This document shows positions 33,283-42,646 of a stretch of DNA of 64,000 bases, piece by piece. The stretch spans positions 248,001 through 312,000 of the forward strand of contig NZ_JAUSRN010000001.1 of NCBI RefSeq assembly GCF_030811855.1, in the 5' to 3' direction. Within the stretch, counting starts at the first letter, position 1. Each line of letters opens with the position of its first letter. Below the pieces are notes generated by a model, which was given only the letters and a program-made list of their open reading frames with translations, was not told the DNA's origin and did not search any database. Made by a program: the position numbers and the translations under genes. The DNA is from Variovorax paradoxus (GTDB lineage Bacteria; Pseudomonadota; Gammaproteobacteria; Burkholderiales; Burkholderiaceae_C).

Positions 33283-34005
33283 TCATCTGCTGGAGTAAAC
33301 CCTGGCAAGCTTCCTAGCGCCTTCTTCCCCAAGGTAGCTGCGGAGACCTCCAAGGTCGATCACTTCGACGCCGCCATGCTCCACCCGCAGCAAGCCCGCG
33401 CGTTCGAGCTCATGCAGCGCCCTGTTGGCACGCTGGCGAGAGACGGCCGATAGGAGCCCGATCTCATCCTGGCTCAGGCGCACGAAGCTGCTCGCCTTCG
33501 GGTAAAGAATCGGATCGAACAGACTGGCCAGGCAGCGTGCGACACGCGCGTCGGGGCCCAGCAAGCGGTCGAACTCCATGAGTCCGATGAACAGGCTCAG
33601 GCGAGCGTTGATGTGCGACAGCAGGAACCGATTGAAACCGAGGTTCGTCGACACCAGGCGCTCGAAGGTGTGGCGCGGCACGCAGGCCACGCGCGTCGGG
33701 CGCATGGCGACGCCGTCATAACGCCACGGGCCAGGATTCAGCAGCGAGCCTTCGCCGGCCCAGCCGCCGGAGGTCACGCCGGTGAAAGTGGAGACGCGGC
33801 CATCGGCCTGGGAGACCGACATCTTCACGAGGCCTTCGATCACGCCGAACCAGAGATCGGCCGGCTCGCCTTGGCGCATGACGAAGCCGCCGACCGGCGC
33901 CTCGCGCTCGTGCGATTCGCGCACCACGCGGTCGAGCTCCTCGGCCGTCAGGGTCTGCGCCCACAAGCTCTCGCGGAGCATGGTCTCCATGGCCTTCGAC
34001 GGCAT
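33283..34005 (-). CDS. Crp/Fnr family transcriptional regulator, 240 aa
   Basis: Cyclic-nucleotide-binding-type beta-barrel (about 30-130, GFVMRQGEPADLWFGVIEG) followed by a Crp-type HTH (SQDEIGLLSAVSRQRANRAL). No N-terminal cysteine cluster as in Fnr, so it is not an iron-sulfur oxygen sensor; ligand unknown. It is divergent from the molybdenum hydroxylase genes, and a palindrome lies between them, so it probably regulates those genes. Confidence 0.88.
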   Translation of the reverse strand: MPSKAMETMLRESLWAQTLTAEELDRVVRESHEREAPVGGFVMRQGEPADLWFGVIEGLVKMSVSQADGRVSTFTGVTSGGWAGEGSLLNPGPWRYDGVAMRPTRVACVPRHTFERLVSTNLGFNRFLLSHINARLSLFIGLMEFDRLLGPDARVARCLASLFDPILYPKASSFVRLSQDEIGLLSAVSRQRANRALHELERAGLLRVEHGGVEVIDLGGLRSYLGEEGARKLARVYSSR

Positions 34006-34089
34006 ACGTGCTTCCCCACTCGCTTGTTGGTTGCTCGCTCTCTGTGCGCGCCGGGCCTCGTGGGGAGGCCGGCGAGCACGCCCGTAAGT

Positions 34090-34109
34090 AATGTCTCTGA
34101 AACGACATT
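34090..34109. promoter_or_regulatory. palindromic site between Crp/Fnr gene and molybdenum hydroxylase
   Basis: AATGTC-TCTGAAAC-GACATT is a perfect 6-8-6 inverted repeat in the 167-bp divergent region. Geometry suits a dimeric Crp/Fnr protein although the half-site is not the standard TTGAT or TGTGA. Confidence 0.55.
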
Positions 34110-34172
34110 TTTGGCGCGGCGATCATGACATATTGACTCCTGTTCGCCACAACCAGAAGACAGGAGACAAGG

Positions 34173-36365
34173 ATGGAACATCCGGAATCCGACGCGGGCC
34201 CCACGAGTGCACCGCATCACGATGACGAATCGCCGGGCATGCGCAGGCGCAATCTGCTGGGATACGCGGCTTCAGTGCCGCTGCTGTCGGCCGCCGCCGG
34301 ACTTGGCGGGCTGGCTGCCCCGTCGTCGGCCCAGGCCGCGATACTGCCGATGACGCCACCCGACACGACCGACCAGCTCGACATCGGCGATGCAGTGACG
34401 GTCACGGCGCTACCGACCATGCCGCTGGTCAAGGTCAGCAATGTCGGGAACGGCCGCGTCCGGCTGGAGCTGCCGCGCTTCGAATCAGGCCAAGGCATCG
34501 CCACCGCCGCCGCCATGATGCTGGCGGACAAGCTCGGGCTGCCGCTGAACGCGATCGAGGTCGGCTCCGCCGACGCCAGCCCCGAGCTGTTCTACAACCA
34601 GCTCACCGGCGGCTCGTCGAGCGTGCGGTCACTGCATGCGGGCATGCCGTTGCTCGGCGGTTTGGGCGGGCAGTCCTCGGGCTCGGGGAACACGGTGGTC
34701 GGCCAGCGCGTGACGCGGCTCGACGCGCTGGACATCGTGACCGGCCGCAAGAAGTTCACGCTCGACCAAGCCGTGCCCGACGCGAAGCCGACCATGGTGT
34801 GCCGACCACCGACCATCAACGGCCAATTCGTGCGCATCAACAACACGACCGCGGTGATGGGCATGCCGGGTGTTCTGGGTCTCGCGCCGATTCCCGCCAC
34901 GAACGGCATCGTGCCCACGCCGCCAGGCGTGGCGGTGATGGCCGAAACATTCGGGCAGGCCTGGGCCGCAGTAAATGCACTCGACGTGACCTGGAGCGCA
35001 AGCTCGGTCGCCGGCGAGTCCAATGCCAGCATCCAGCAGAAGCTGAAATCCGCGCTGCTGCCCTTCCTGCTGCCGCCGCTGGGCGCGCTGACGGTCGAGG
35101 GCGAGTTCGAGTTCGCGGCGGTCTCGCACTGCCCGATGGAAACGGAATGCGCCATCGCCGATGTGCGCGCCGACCGGGCCGAGATCTGGTCCGGTCTGCA
35201 GAGCCCGATCGTCACGCAGCAGGCGGTGGCGGCCGATCTGGGCTTGCCGCTGGACAAGGTCAAGGTGCATGCAGTGCCCTCGGGCGGCTCCTTCGGGCGC
35301 CGGCTGTTCTGGGACGCGACGCTGCAAGCGGTACAGATATCCAAGGCCCTGGGCCGCCCCTGCCGCCTGATGTACCACCGCACCGACGACATGCGCCACG
35401 GCCGCGTGCGCCCGCCCATGTTCCATCGGGCGCGCGCCACGATGCTGCTGGGCCAGGTCATCTCTTTCGAGCAGCGCATCGCCGGCGTGCGGCTCGATAC
35501 GCGCCATGGCTTCGGCGAGATGCTGGGGGCCGCGGCCATCGCGCTGCCCAATGGCTTTCCGCAGACGGTGGGCAACTTCGCCGTCGAGCAGGCCATGTTC
35601 AAGACCATGGTCAGCTCGCCGTACAACTTCGGCGTCACCACCAAGCTGCTGACGCCGGTGGCAATGGACATCAACACCTGCTCCTACCGTTCGGTGCACA
35701 TCCAGCCGTCGCGCCTGGTGGAAGAGATTCTGGTAGACGAGATGGCCCGGGCGTTGAGCAAGGACCCGGTCGCGTTCCGCCTCGAATACCTGCGCCTGCC
35801 GCGCGCACGCGCGGTGCTGAAGGCGGTGGCCGAGGCGGCGCAATGGGGCAAGGCCATGCCGGCGGGCTTTGCGCAGGGCGTGGGTGTGCACCAGGAGTCC
35901 AAGTCCTTCACGGCGTGCATCGTCGAGATCGACGCGCGGGTGCCGACCGACCTCAAGGTGACGCGCGCCACCATCGCGATCGACGTCGGCACGCCCATCA
36001 ACCCCTCGGGCATCGAGGCGCAGATGCAGGGCGGCCTGTGCGAGTCGATCTCCATCGTGCTGACGGCCGGCCTGCACATCCAGAACGGCCTGCCGCTGGA
36101 AGGCAGCTACTCGCAGTACCACTTTGCGCGGATGAAGAACTACCCGAAGGACGTGAAGGTCATCATCATGCCGCCCAGCACTGGCGAGGCCATCGGCGGT
36201 CTGGGCGAAGTGGGCCTGTCGGCCAGCTCGGGCGCCATCGCCAATGCCTATGCACGCGCAACCGGCAAGAAGCCGCGAAGTTTTCCGCTGAACTTCCCCG
36301 TCGATTTCACCCCCATTCCCCCGGGCAAGCTGCCCACGCCGGTCACCGTGCCGGTCCGCACCTGA
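34173..36365 (+). CDS. xanthine dehydrogenase-family molybdopterin-binding subunit (IorB-like), 730 aa
   Basis: Large subunit of a two-component molybdenum hydroxylase. A twin-arginine signal (MRRRNLLGYAAS, about 23-34) directs export as a folded complex. Molybdopterin-contact motif GGSFGRR and the catalytic Glu in GGLGEVGLS near the C-terminus are present. It resembles isoquinoline 1-oxidoreductase and related aldehyde dehydrogenases. The iron-sulfur subunit follows 11 bp later, the reverse of the usual small-then-large order. Substrate unknown. Confidence 0.88.
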   Translation: MEHPESDAGPTSAPHHDDESPGMRRRNLLGYAASVPLLSAAAGLGGLAAPSSAQAAILPMTPPDTTDQLDIGDAVTVTALPTMPLVKVSNVGNGRVRLELPRFESGQGIATAAAMMLADKLGLPLNAIEVGSADASPELFYNQLTGGSSSVRSLHAGMPLLGGLGGQSSGSGNTVVGQRVTRLDALDIVTGRKKFTLDQAVPDAKPTMVCRPPTINGQFVRINNTTAVMGMPGVLGLAPIPATNGIVPTPPGVAVMAETFGQAWAAVNALDVTWSASSVAGESNASIQQKLKSALLPFLLPPLGALTVEGEFEFAAVSHCPMETECAIADVRADRAEIWSGLQSPIVTQQAVAADLGLPLDKVKVHAVPSGGSFGRRLFWDATLQAVQISKALGRPCRLMYHRTDDMRHGRVRPPMFHRARATMLLGQVISFEQRIAGVRLDTRHGFGEMLGAAAIALPNGFPQTVGNFAVEQAMFKTMVSSPYNFGVTTKLLTPVAMDINTCSYRSVHIQPSRLVEEILVDEMARALSKDPVAFRLEYLRLPRARAVLKAVAEAAQWGKAMPAGFAQGVGVHQESKSFTACIVEIDARVPTDLKVTRATIAIDVGTPINPSGIEAQMQGGLCESISIVLTAGLHIQNGLPLEGSYSQYHFARMKNYPKDVKVIIMPPSTGEAIGGLGEVGLSASSGAIANAYARATGKKPRSFPLNFPVDFTPIPPGKLPTPVTVPVRT

Positions 36366-36376
36366 GGAGCTCCATC

Positions 36377-36835
36377 ATGCCCGTGCAATCTTTCAAGGTG
36401 AACGGCGGCAACGTCGCCGTCGAGGCGCCTGACGATATGGCTTTGCTGTGGGTGCTGCGCGACAAGCTCGGCATCACGGGTCCGAAGTACGGCTGCGGCA
36501 TCAACGTGTGCAAGGCCTGCACCTGTCATGTGGACGGCAAGGCGGTCACCGCTTGCTCGACGCGGGTGGCCGACGTGCGTGGCCGGCAGGTGACGACCAT
36601 CGAAGGTCTGGCCAACGGCACCACGCTGCATCCGGTGCAGCAGGCATGGATGAACCTCGACGTGCCGCAATGCGGCTTCTGCCAACCGGGACAGATCATG
36701 GCGGCAGTCGATCTGTTGCGGCGCACCCGCAACCCCACCGACGCCGAGATCGACGCCATCGAGAACGTGTGCCGCTGCGGCACCTACGGCCGCATCCGCG
36801 AAGCTATCAAGGCAGCTGCGGCGATGATGGGTTAG
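36377..36835 (+). CDS. (2Fe-2S)-binding subunit of molybdenum hydroxylase (IorA-like), 152 aa
   Basis: Electron-transfer subunit with two 2Fe-2S clusters. The plant-ferredoxin-type cluster is CGINVCKACTCHV plus a later Cys, and the helical-domain cluster is CGFCQPGQ with CRCGTY. GAGGAGC precedes the ATG. It acts with the preceding large subunit; no FAD subunit or cytochrome c gene is adjacent. Its stop overlaps the convergent lyase gene by 4 bp. Confidence 0.92.
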   Translation: MPVQSFKVNGGNVAVEAPDDMALLWVLRDKLGITGPKYGCGINVCKACTCHVDGKAVTACSTRVADVRGRQVTTIEGLANGTTLHPVQQAWMNLDVPQCGFCQPGQIMAAVDLLRRTRNPTDAEIDAIENVCRCGTYGRIREAIKAAAAMMG

Positions 36836-38007
36836 CGCGTCGCCCCGGCCAAGGCCTGCGCCAGATCTTCCCGCAGATCGTCAACGCTCTCCAGGCCGAT
36901 CGAGAAGCGCAGCAGATGTCCGGCATAGCTCTGCTTGCCGCTGCGGATGCTTCCCATGTCATAGGGCATGACCAGACTCATGGGACCGCCCCAGGACAGA
37001 CCGATCCCGAACAATTGAAGACGGTCACAGAAGGCATCGACTTGTGCGGGGCTATGGGACTCGTCGATCAGCACCGAAAAGAGGCCGGCGGCTGCGCTGC
37101 AGTGCGTCGCCCAGTGTTCGTGCCCCGGGCATGATTCCAGAGCGGGATGCAGGACCCTGCGGATGCCGTCCTGCCCGGCCAACCATGAGGCGAGCGCCCG
37201 AGCCGTGGCGTCGTGCAGGTCGTAGCGAGCCTTGATGGACGCCAAGCCCCGCAGCACCAGTTCTGCATCGTTGGCACCCACGCCCATGCCCAGGTCCAGG
37301 TAGGCGACGCGGAGCTTGTCATGCAGCTTGTCGTCGTTGGTGATGATCGAGCCCATCAAGACATCGGCACCGCCTGAAGGGTACTTGGTCAGGGCGTGAA
37401 CGCTGATGTCCACGCCCATCTCGAACGGCGCGAACGCGATGCCCGCCCCCCAGGTGTTGTCGAGTGCGACGATTGCACCGGCGTTCTTGGCCGTCGCCAC
37501 CAGTGTGCGAAGGTCCGGAAATTCCATGGTGATCGATCCTGGCGCCTCGACCCAGACGAGCTTGGTACGCACGCTGAGCTTGGCCTGCAGATCGGCGACG
37601 TCCAAGGGGTCGTAGCACTGATGGGTGATGCCCATCTGCGAGAGCGTCGCGCGTGCATGGCGCAGCGAGGGCCCATAGACGTTGGTGGGCAGAAGCACCT
37701 CGTCGCCGCTCGACAGCAAGCCGAGGTTGACCAAGGCGATGGCCGCCTGCCCGCTGGGACAGAGCAGGCAGTGCCGGCCGCCTTCGAGCGTACACAGGCG
37801 CTGTTCGAGCGTGTACGTCGTCGGCGTGCCGTAGAGGCCGTAGCTGTACCCGTCGCGGTGGCCGAATGCCTTGGCACGTTCGCGCACCGTTGCCGCGTTG
37901 GGGAACAACACCGTCGACCCCTTGAACACGCCCGGGGGAACCGCCTGGTAGCCGGCCGGCGGAACGTAGGCGTGGTGAATCAGTTGGGTGCTGATGTCTT
38001 GAGACAT
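36832..38007 (-). CDS. PLP-dependent cystathionine beta-lyase-like enzyme, 391 aa
   Basis: Cys/Met-metabolism PLP family. The PLP lysine is in HALTKYPSGGADVLMG, with YSYGLYGTPT and LCPSGQAAIAL at the cofactor site. Length fits MetC. It may split cystathionine or other C-S compounds; other C-S lyase or gamma-lyase activities cannot be excluded. A LysR gene lies 133 bp upstream on the same strand. Confidence 0.85.
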   Translation of the reverse strand: MSQDISTQLIHHAYVPPAGYQAVPPGVFKGSTVLFPNAATVRERAKAFGHRDGYSYGLYGTPTTYTLEQRLCTLEGGRHCLLCPSGQAAIALVNLGLLSSGDEVLLPTNVYGPSLRHARATLSQMGITHQCYDPLDVADLQAKLSVRTKLVWVEAPGSITMEFPDLRTLVATAKNAGAIVALDNTWGAGIAFAPFEMGVDISVHALTKYPSGGADVLMGSIITNDDKLHDKLRVAYLDLGMGVGANDAELVLRGLASIKARYDLHDATARALASWLAGQDGIRRVLHPALESCPGHEHWATHCSAAAGLFSVLIDESHSPAQVDAFCDRLQLFGIGLSWGGPMSLVMPYDMGSIRSGKQSYAGHLLRFSIGLESVDDLREDLAQALAGATR

Positions 38008-38140
38008 GGCAAGAGCTTTTCTGCAGGATCAGGAGCTTCAATGTATCGGAACATGGGGCGCCGCCTGTGCCGCTCCCCTGGGCAAATCCGCACATCGGAT
38101 TGCGCCGATGCGGCAAGGCGTGCTCACGTATGCATGCCGG

Positions 38141-39082
38141 CTAGCCGCGCGGCTGCGCATCCGCGGGGCCGTTGAGCCAGTCTTGCTTGGACTCGAAGAG
38201 CCGATGAAGATATTCAGTGACAGCGCGGATGCGGGCCGAGTATTGGAGGTCGTGATGCACGCTCACCCAGAGCGTTCGCGTCACCCTCGCCGTGTCGGCA
38301 AGCACCGGCAGCAGCGTGTCCTCCTTCACCACGGAGAACTTGGGGAGCAGCACCAGGCCGAGCCCGGATGCTGCGGCGGCCATCTGCGCCAGCATGCTGT
38401 TGGACTGGAAGTTCATCGAGGGCCTTGCGACCAGCTCATCGAGCCAGCGGACAGCGTCGAGCTGGATCAGGTCGTCCAGGTATCCCACGAACTGGTGCTT
38501 GGGCAGGTCGGCCAGACTTGCGGGCACTCCGTGGTTCTCAAGGTAACTCGGCGAGCCATACAGGTACAGCGCGAACGAGCCCGCCGTCTCGCACGCCAAT
38601 CCCTGGCCGATCGGTTTGAAAAAGCTGACGAAAACGTCGGCTTCCCTGCGGCTCACGTTGACGATGGAGGAAGACGTCACCAGTTCCACCCGAAGCTTGG
38701 GGTGCTTGCGCAGCAGCGACTCGAGATGGCGAGCCACGAAGGTGGTGCCGATCCCTTCCATCATGGCAATACGCACGCTGCCTGAAGGCTCCCTGTCGGT
38801 TCCGCCGAGTTCCTCTTGCAGCGATAGGACTGCTCGCTCCATGTTCTCGGCCTGGAGGGCGAGAACATGCGCCAGCTCGGTGGGTTTGAGTCCGGCGCGG
38901 TGGCGTTCGAAAAGCGGGCCGCCCAGGCACAGCTCCAACTGCGAGAGCCGGCGGCTGACCGTCGAATGATCGATGTGAAGCTGCCTGGCTGCCTGGGAAA
39001 GACTGCCCGTACGGTTGATATGCAGGAACAGGCGCACATCGTCCCAATCGAGGTTGGCGAGGGGTACCTTCTTGGTCGTCAT
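38141..39082 (-). CDS. LysR family transcriptional regulator, 313 aa
   Basis: N-terminal winged HTH (DDVRLFLHINRTGSLSQAAR, LHIDHSTVSRRLSQLE) and a substrate-binding domain (about 95-300). The sequence is of the subgroup that includes many single-gene regulators of redox or sulfur genes. It is followed by the cystathionine-lyase-like gene on the same strand. The target is uncertain. Confidence 0.88.
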   Translation of the reverse strand: MTTKKVPLANLDWDDVRLFLHINRTGSLSQAARQLHIDHSTVSRRLSQLELCLGGPLFERHRAGLKPTELAHVLALQAENMERAVLSLQEELGGTDREPSGSVRIAMMEGIGTTFVARHLESLLRKHPKLRVELVTSSSIVNVSRREADVFVSFFKPIGQGLACETAGSFALYLYGSPSYLENHGVPASLADLPKHQFVGYLDDLIQLDAVRWLDELVARPSMNFQSNSMLAQMAAAASGLGLVLLPKFSVVKEDTLLPVLADTARVTRTLWVSVHHDLQYSARIRAVTEYLHRLFESKQDWLNGPADAQPRG

Positions 39083-39250
39083 GCGGCCTTCTCATGCGTT
39101 GTCGTATGCAGTCCTTCTCCGTCGGCCCGACCGGCCGGTGGTTCCTGGATAGCATTTCACATCGAGATGCGCAATACAAGGGAAAGCGCAGCCAAGCATG
39201 GCCCGCTTCTCAGTCCGGGCACAGTGCCGTGGAAGATTGCCAGGGCGAAC

Positions 39251-40093
39251 TCAGCCCGTCGGCTGCTCGACGTGCGCCTGGCGCCGGTACAGGAAGTCCA
39301 TCAGCGCGCGCCTGCACTCCGCATAGGTCGGGTCGGTCGCCAGGCTGACGCGATCGCGCGGACGCCCGATGGGGACGTCGAGGATCTCTCCGATCCGTGC
39401 CGCGGGACCGTTGGTCATCATGACGATGCGGTCCGCAAGGAGCACCACCTCGTCCACGTCGTGCGTGACCATGACGACGGTGCTTGCGGTTTTCTCGACG
39501 ATGCCGAGCAGCTCGTCTTGCAACTTGGCGCGCGTGAGCGCGTCGAGCGCGCCGAAGGGCTCGTCCATCAGCAGGACCTGCGGTTCCATCGACAGTGCCC
39601 TGGCGATGCCGACGCGCTGCTTCATGCCGCCGGAAATTTCGCTGGGCTTCTTGTGCGCGGCATGCGCCAGGCCGACCATTTCGAGGGCCGCCTGGGTGCG
39701 ACGATCGACCGCGGAGGCGGACTCCGCACGAAACACGCTGCGCACAGCCATGCGCACGTTGTCGAAGCAGCTGAGCCACGGCAGGAGAGAATGGTTCTGG
39801 AACACCATCGCACGTCGAGGTCCGGGCCCTCGGATCACCTCTCCGTCGCACGAGACGGTTCCCGCGGTCGGCGATGCCAGCCCTGCCAGAAGATTGAGCA
39901 GCGTGGATTTGCCGCAGCCGGAGTGGCCGATCAGTGCAACGAACTCGCCTCTGCGGATCTCCAGATTGATTTCGCTGAGCGCGGGAAATTCGCCCTTGGG
40001 CGTGCTGAAGGTCTGCCGCACACCGCAAACGCGCAGGAACCCGGGCGTGGCGGTCGAGGCAGTCGAAACGGTTGAGAAAGTTGGCCGCAACAT
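39251..40093 (-). CDS. ABC transporter ATP-binding protein, nitrate/sulfonate/taurine type, 280 aa
   Basis: SsuB/TauB/NrtD-like ATPase with Walker A GHSGCGKSTLL, signature ISGGMKQRVGIARAL and Walker B VLLMDEPFGALDALTR. The ATG at 40093 has AAAGGG six bases upstream; an ATG at 40108 overlapping the permease stop is the alternative. It powers the permease and binding protein encoded just upstream. Confidence 0.9.
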   Translation of the reverse strand: MLRPTFSTVSTASTATPGFLRVCGVRQTFSTPKGEFPALSEINLEIRRGEFVALIGHSGCGKSTLLNLLAGLASPTAGTVSCDGEVIRGPGPRRAMVFQNHSLLPWLSCFDNVRMAVRSVFRAESASAVDRRTQAALEMVGLAHAAHKKPSEISGGMKQRVGIARALSMEPQVLLMDEPFGALDALTRAKLQDELLGIVEKTASTVVMVTHDVDEVVLLADRIVMMTNGPAARIGEILDVPIGRPRDRVSLATDPTYAECRRALMDFLYRRQAHVEQPTG

Positions 40094-40104
40094 CGTCTGC
40101 CCTT

Positions 40105-40962
40105 TCATTCGCGAAAGCTCAGCTGCTTCATCAATGCACCGAGCAACTGGTCGAGCACCAGGCCGACGACACCGATCATCACGATGGCGACGATGATGCT
40201 GGAGATCTGCAGGTTGTTCCACTCGTTCCACACGAAGAAACCGATGCCGCTCTGGCCCACCACCATCTCCGCCGCCACGATCACCAGCCAGGCGATGCCG
40301 ATCGAAATGCGCATGCCCGTGAGGATCATCGGAACCGCCGCCGGAAAGACGATCTTGCGCGCGCGCTCAAAGGGTGTGAGCCCGATCACGCGGCCGACAT
40401 TGGTCCAGTCCTGGCGCACGCTCGCGGTGCTGTACAGGGTGTTGATCAGGATGGGCCAGATCGAACAGATGAAGATGATGAAGATCGCCGAGGCGCCGCT
40501 GTCTTTCAGCGTGTAGAGCGCGAGCGGCATCCAGGCCATCGGGGAGACGGGCCGCAGCAGCTGGATGAAAGGATTCAGCGCCTTGCCCAGCCATGGAACC
40601 AGTCCCAGCAAGAAGCCCAGGGGAACGCCGACCAGCACGGCCAAGGCGTAGCCGCTGAACACGCGCCTGAGCGAGTCGAGCAGATGCCAGGCAATGCCCA
40701 GGTCGTTCTCGCCGTTGCGACGGAACGGATCCGAAAACAGTTCGCCGGCGCGCTTGATCACGTCGACGGGGGTCGGAATGGCGGAGCGCTCCACGGTGAC
40801 ACCGGGGCTCTTGCCCATCAGCTTGTCGTAGTCGGAAAGCTCCGTCGGTGCGCTGCCGCCGCCGCTGGAGGCGAGTGCCTGCCAGACGGCCAGCAAGAGC
40901 AGGCCGATCGCCAAGGTGGCCAGCCAGGAGCGTGAGGTCGAGATCGCGCTCTGCATGATCAC
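40105..40962 (-). CDS. ABC transporter permease, SsuC/NrtB-like, 285 aa
   Basis: Inner-membrane permease with about six hydrophobic segments and the EAA-like loop GRVIGLTPFERARKIVFPAA. It overlaps the binding-protein gene by 4 bp and is nearly contiguous with the ATPase gene, so the three form one operon. Confidence 0.9.
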   Translation of the reverse strand: MIMQSAISTSRSWLATLAIGLLLLAVWQALASSGGGSAPTELSDYDKLMGKSPGVTVERSAIPTPVDVIKRAGELFSDPFRRNGENDLGIAWHLLDSLRRVFSGYALAVLVGVPLGFLLGLVPWLGKALNPFIQLLRPVSPMAWMPLALYTLKDSGASAIFIIFICSIWPILINTLYSTASVRQDWTNVGRVIGLTPFERARKIVFPAAVPMILTGMRISIGIAWLVIVAAEMVVGQSGIGFFVWNEWNNLQISSIIVAIVMIGVVGLVLDQLLGALMKQLSFRE

Positions 40963-42317
40963 GCCTTGCCCAGCGACTTCAGATAGTCGGCCGGACGATC
41001 GGAGTCGAAGCTCTTGCCCAGGATGGTTTCCTTGCGGAATCCGACTTCGGGTGCCCTGCCGCCGCGCTCTTCAATGAGGCGCTTTGCATCGGTGGCCAGC
41101 ATGACTTGGCGGGCGAGACCCTTGTAGTCCAGGTCCTCCTTGATCATGTTCCATCTGCGCATCTGGGTCAGAAGCCACACCGCGCTCGAGTAATGCGGAA
41201 AGGGTTGAAAGTCGATGCGGCGCGGCAAGGTCTTCACGTTGCCGAGTCCATCGGCGTACCTGCCGGTGAGGACCTGGTCCACGACCGTTTCGGGCTGATT
41301 GAGATATTGGGGCTGGGCAAGGATCTTGGCCATCCCCGCGCGATTGGCAGGCTCGGACACATGCAGGCTCGCTGCGATGATCGCGCGGTAGGCGGCCATG
41401 AAGCTGTTCGGATGGGCCTTGATCCAGGCCTCGGTTGCCGTCACCGAGCAACAAGGATGCTCCGGCCAGATCTCGCTCGAGACCAGGTGAATGAAACCCG
41501 CACCTTCGTACACGGCGCGCTGGCCGCCCGGCTCGCCGCCGAAGAAGCCGTCGATGTTGCCGACCCGCAGGTTGGAGACGTACTCGGACGGAGGAACGAC
41601 GCGGTAGGACACGTCCCGGTCCGCGTCCAGCCCTGCCGATGCGAGGTAGTGGCGCAACTGGAGCATCTGGTGGGATTGCTCGAACGGCACGGCAAATCTG
41701 AAGCCCTTCCAGTTCTTCGGGTCGCGGTTGTCCTTGTGCTTCATCGCAAGGACCAGCGAATTGCCGTTCTGGTTGAGCACCGTCATCACACGGGCCGGAA
41801 TGGGAGCGCCGCCGATGCCGGCCGACATGGCCAGCGCAACGGGCATCACCTGCTGGGAGATGTCCAGTTCCCCGGTGACCATCTTGTCGCGGATCAGCGC
41901 GATGCCGGCGATTTTCTGCAGGCTCAGTTCCAGCCCCTCGCGCGGGAAGAGTCCAAGCTGCTCCGCATAGATCAGCGGCGTCGCGCAGGTGATGGGCAGG
42001 AAGCCGACGGCGAGCCGCTTTTTCTCCGGCGCGCCCTTGCTGTTGCGCTCCTGGGCGACGGCGGCAAGCTGGGTCAGGGGCGTGAGTGCCGTAAGTGCGG
42101 CCAGCGCCCCTGCCCTCCCCAGCGTCTTGACGAATGCCCGCCGCAGTCCGCGCTCGGGAAAGAGGCCGTGCAGCATGCCCTGGGCCATGGCGCCGGCCAG
42201 CGCATCGTCAGCGTTCGCAGGCTTCTCCGCGAGGCACTCCTCATCGTCACCGTGGGTAATGCCACAGGCGCAGAGGCCGGTGCGGGAAAGGCGAACATAC
42301 TCATGTGATGGGTCCAT
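40959..42317 (-). CDS. ABC transporter substrate-binding protein, NrtA/CmpA-like, 452 aa
   Basis: Binding protein of the nitrate/bicarbonate/sulfonate group (KKRLAVGFLPITCATPLIYA, then CSVTATEAWIKAHP). It has an unusual N-terminus: about 58 residues with a Cys pattern LCACGITHGDDEECL precede a twin-arginine motif (RRAFVKTLGRAGALAAL). GGAGGG precedes the ATG. It is divergent from a nitrilase across a 329-bp gap, so it may carry the nitrile or related N-compound. Confidence 0.88.
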   Translation of the reverse strand: MDPSHEYVRLSRTGLCACGITHGDDEECLAEKPANADDALAGAMAQGMLHGLFPERGLRRAFVKTLGRAGALAALTALTPLTQLAAVAQERNSKGAPEKKRLAVGFLPITCATPLIYAEQLGLFPREGLELSLQKIAGIALIRDKMVTGELDISQQVMPVALAMSAGIGGAPIPARVMTVLNQNGNSLVLAMKHKDNRDPKNWKGFRFAVPFEQSHQMLQLRHYLASAGLDADRDVSYRVVPPSEYVSNLRVGNIDGFFGGEPGGQRAVYEGAGFIHLVSSEIWPEHPCCSVTATEAWIKAHPNSFMAAYRAIIAASLHVSEPANRAGMAKILAQPQYLNQPETVVDQVLTGRYADGLGNVKTLPRRIDFQPFPHYSSAVWLLTQMRRWNMIKEDLDYKGLARQVMLATDAKRLIEERGGRAPEVGFRKETILGKSFDSDRPADYLKSLGKA

Positions 42318-42646
42318 GGGCCCTCCAGGTGGGTTGAACGGATCAGGTCCGCGACACGGCAATGGTGAGCATGTTCCGTACAAATAGCCGCTGGGAAATT
42401 CACAACCCGCTGTGCGCAGATCCTCCATTGCGCGAGCGGGGGCGGCGCATCCGCACGGAGCGTGCGGCTTGAATCGACGATTGCCATTCGCACGAACTTG
42501 CATGGATTGGAAACATTCAAGAGGTTCAGGGACTTCGATCCAGTGGAGCCTGCAAAAACGCACCTCTCATTGCGTTTTTCGAGCATCTGTGCGGCTGTAC
42601 CCGCAACTATCCTGTGGGCCTCAGCAACGCACAGCGAGTACCTGAA
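42318..42646. other. divergent regulatory region between ABC operon and nitrilase
   Basis: Contains no gene. It must hold both promoters. A perfect palindrome CCGCACG-GAG-CGTGCGG is at 42451-42467 and could be an operator. No regulator gene is adjacent on either side. Confidence 0.4.
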
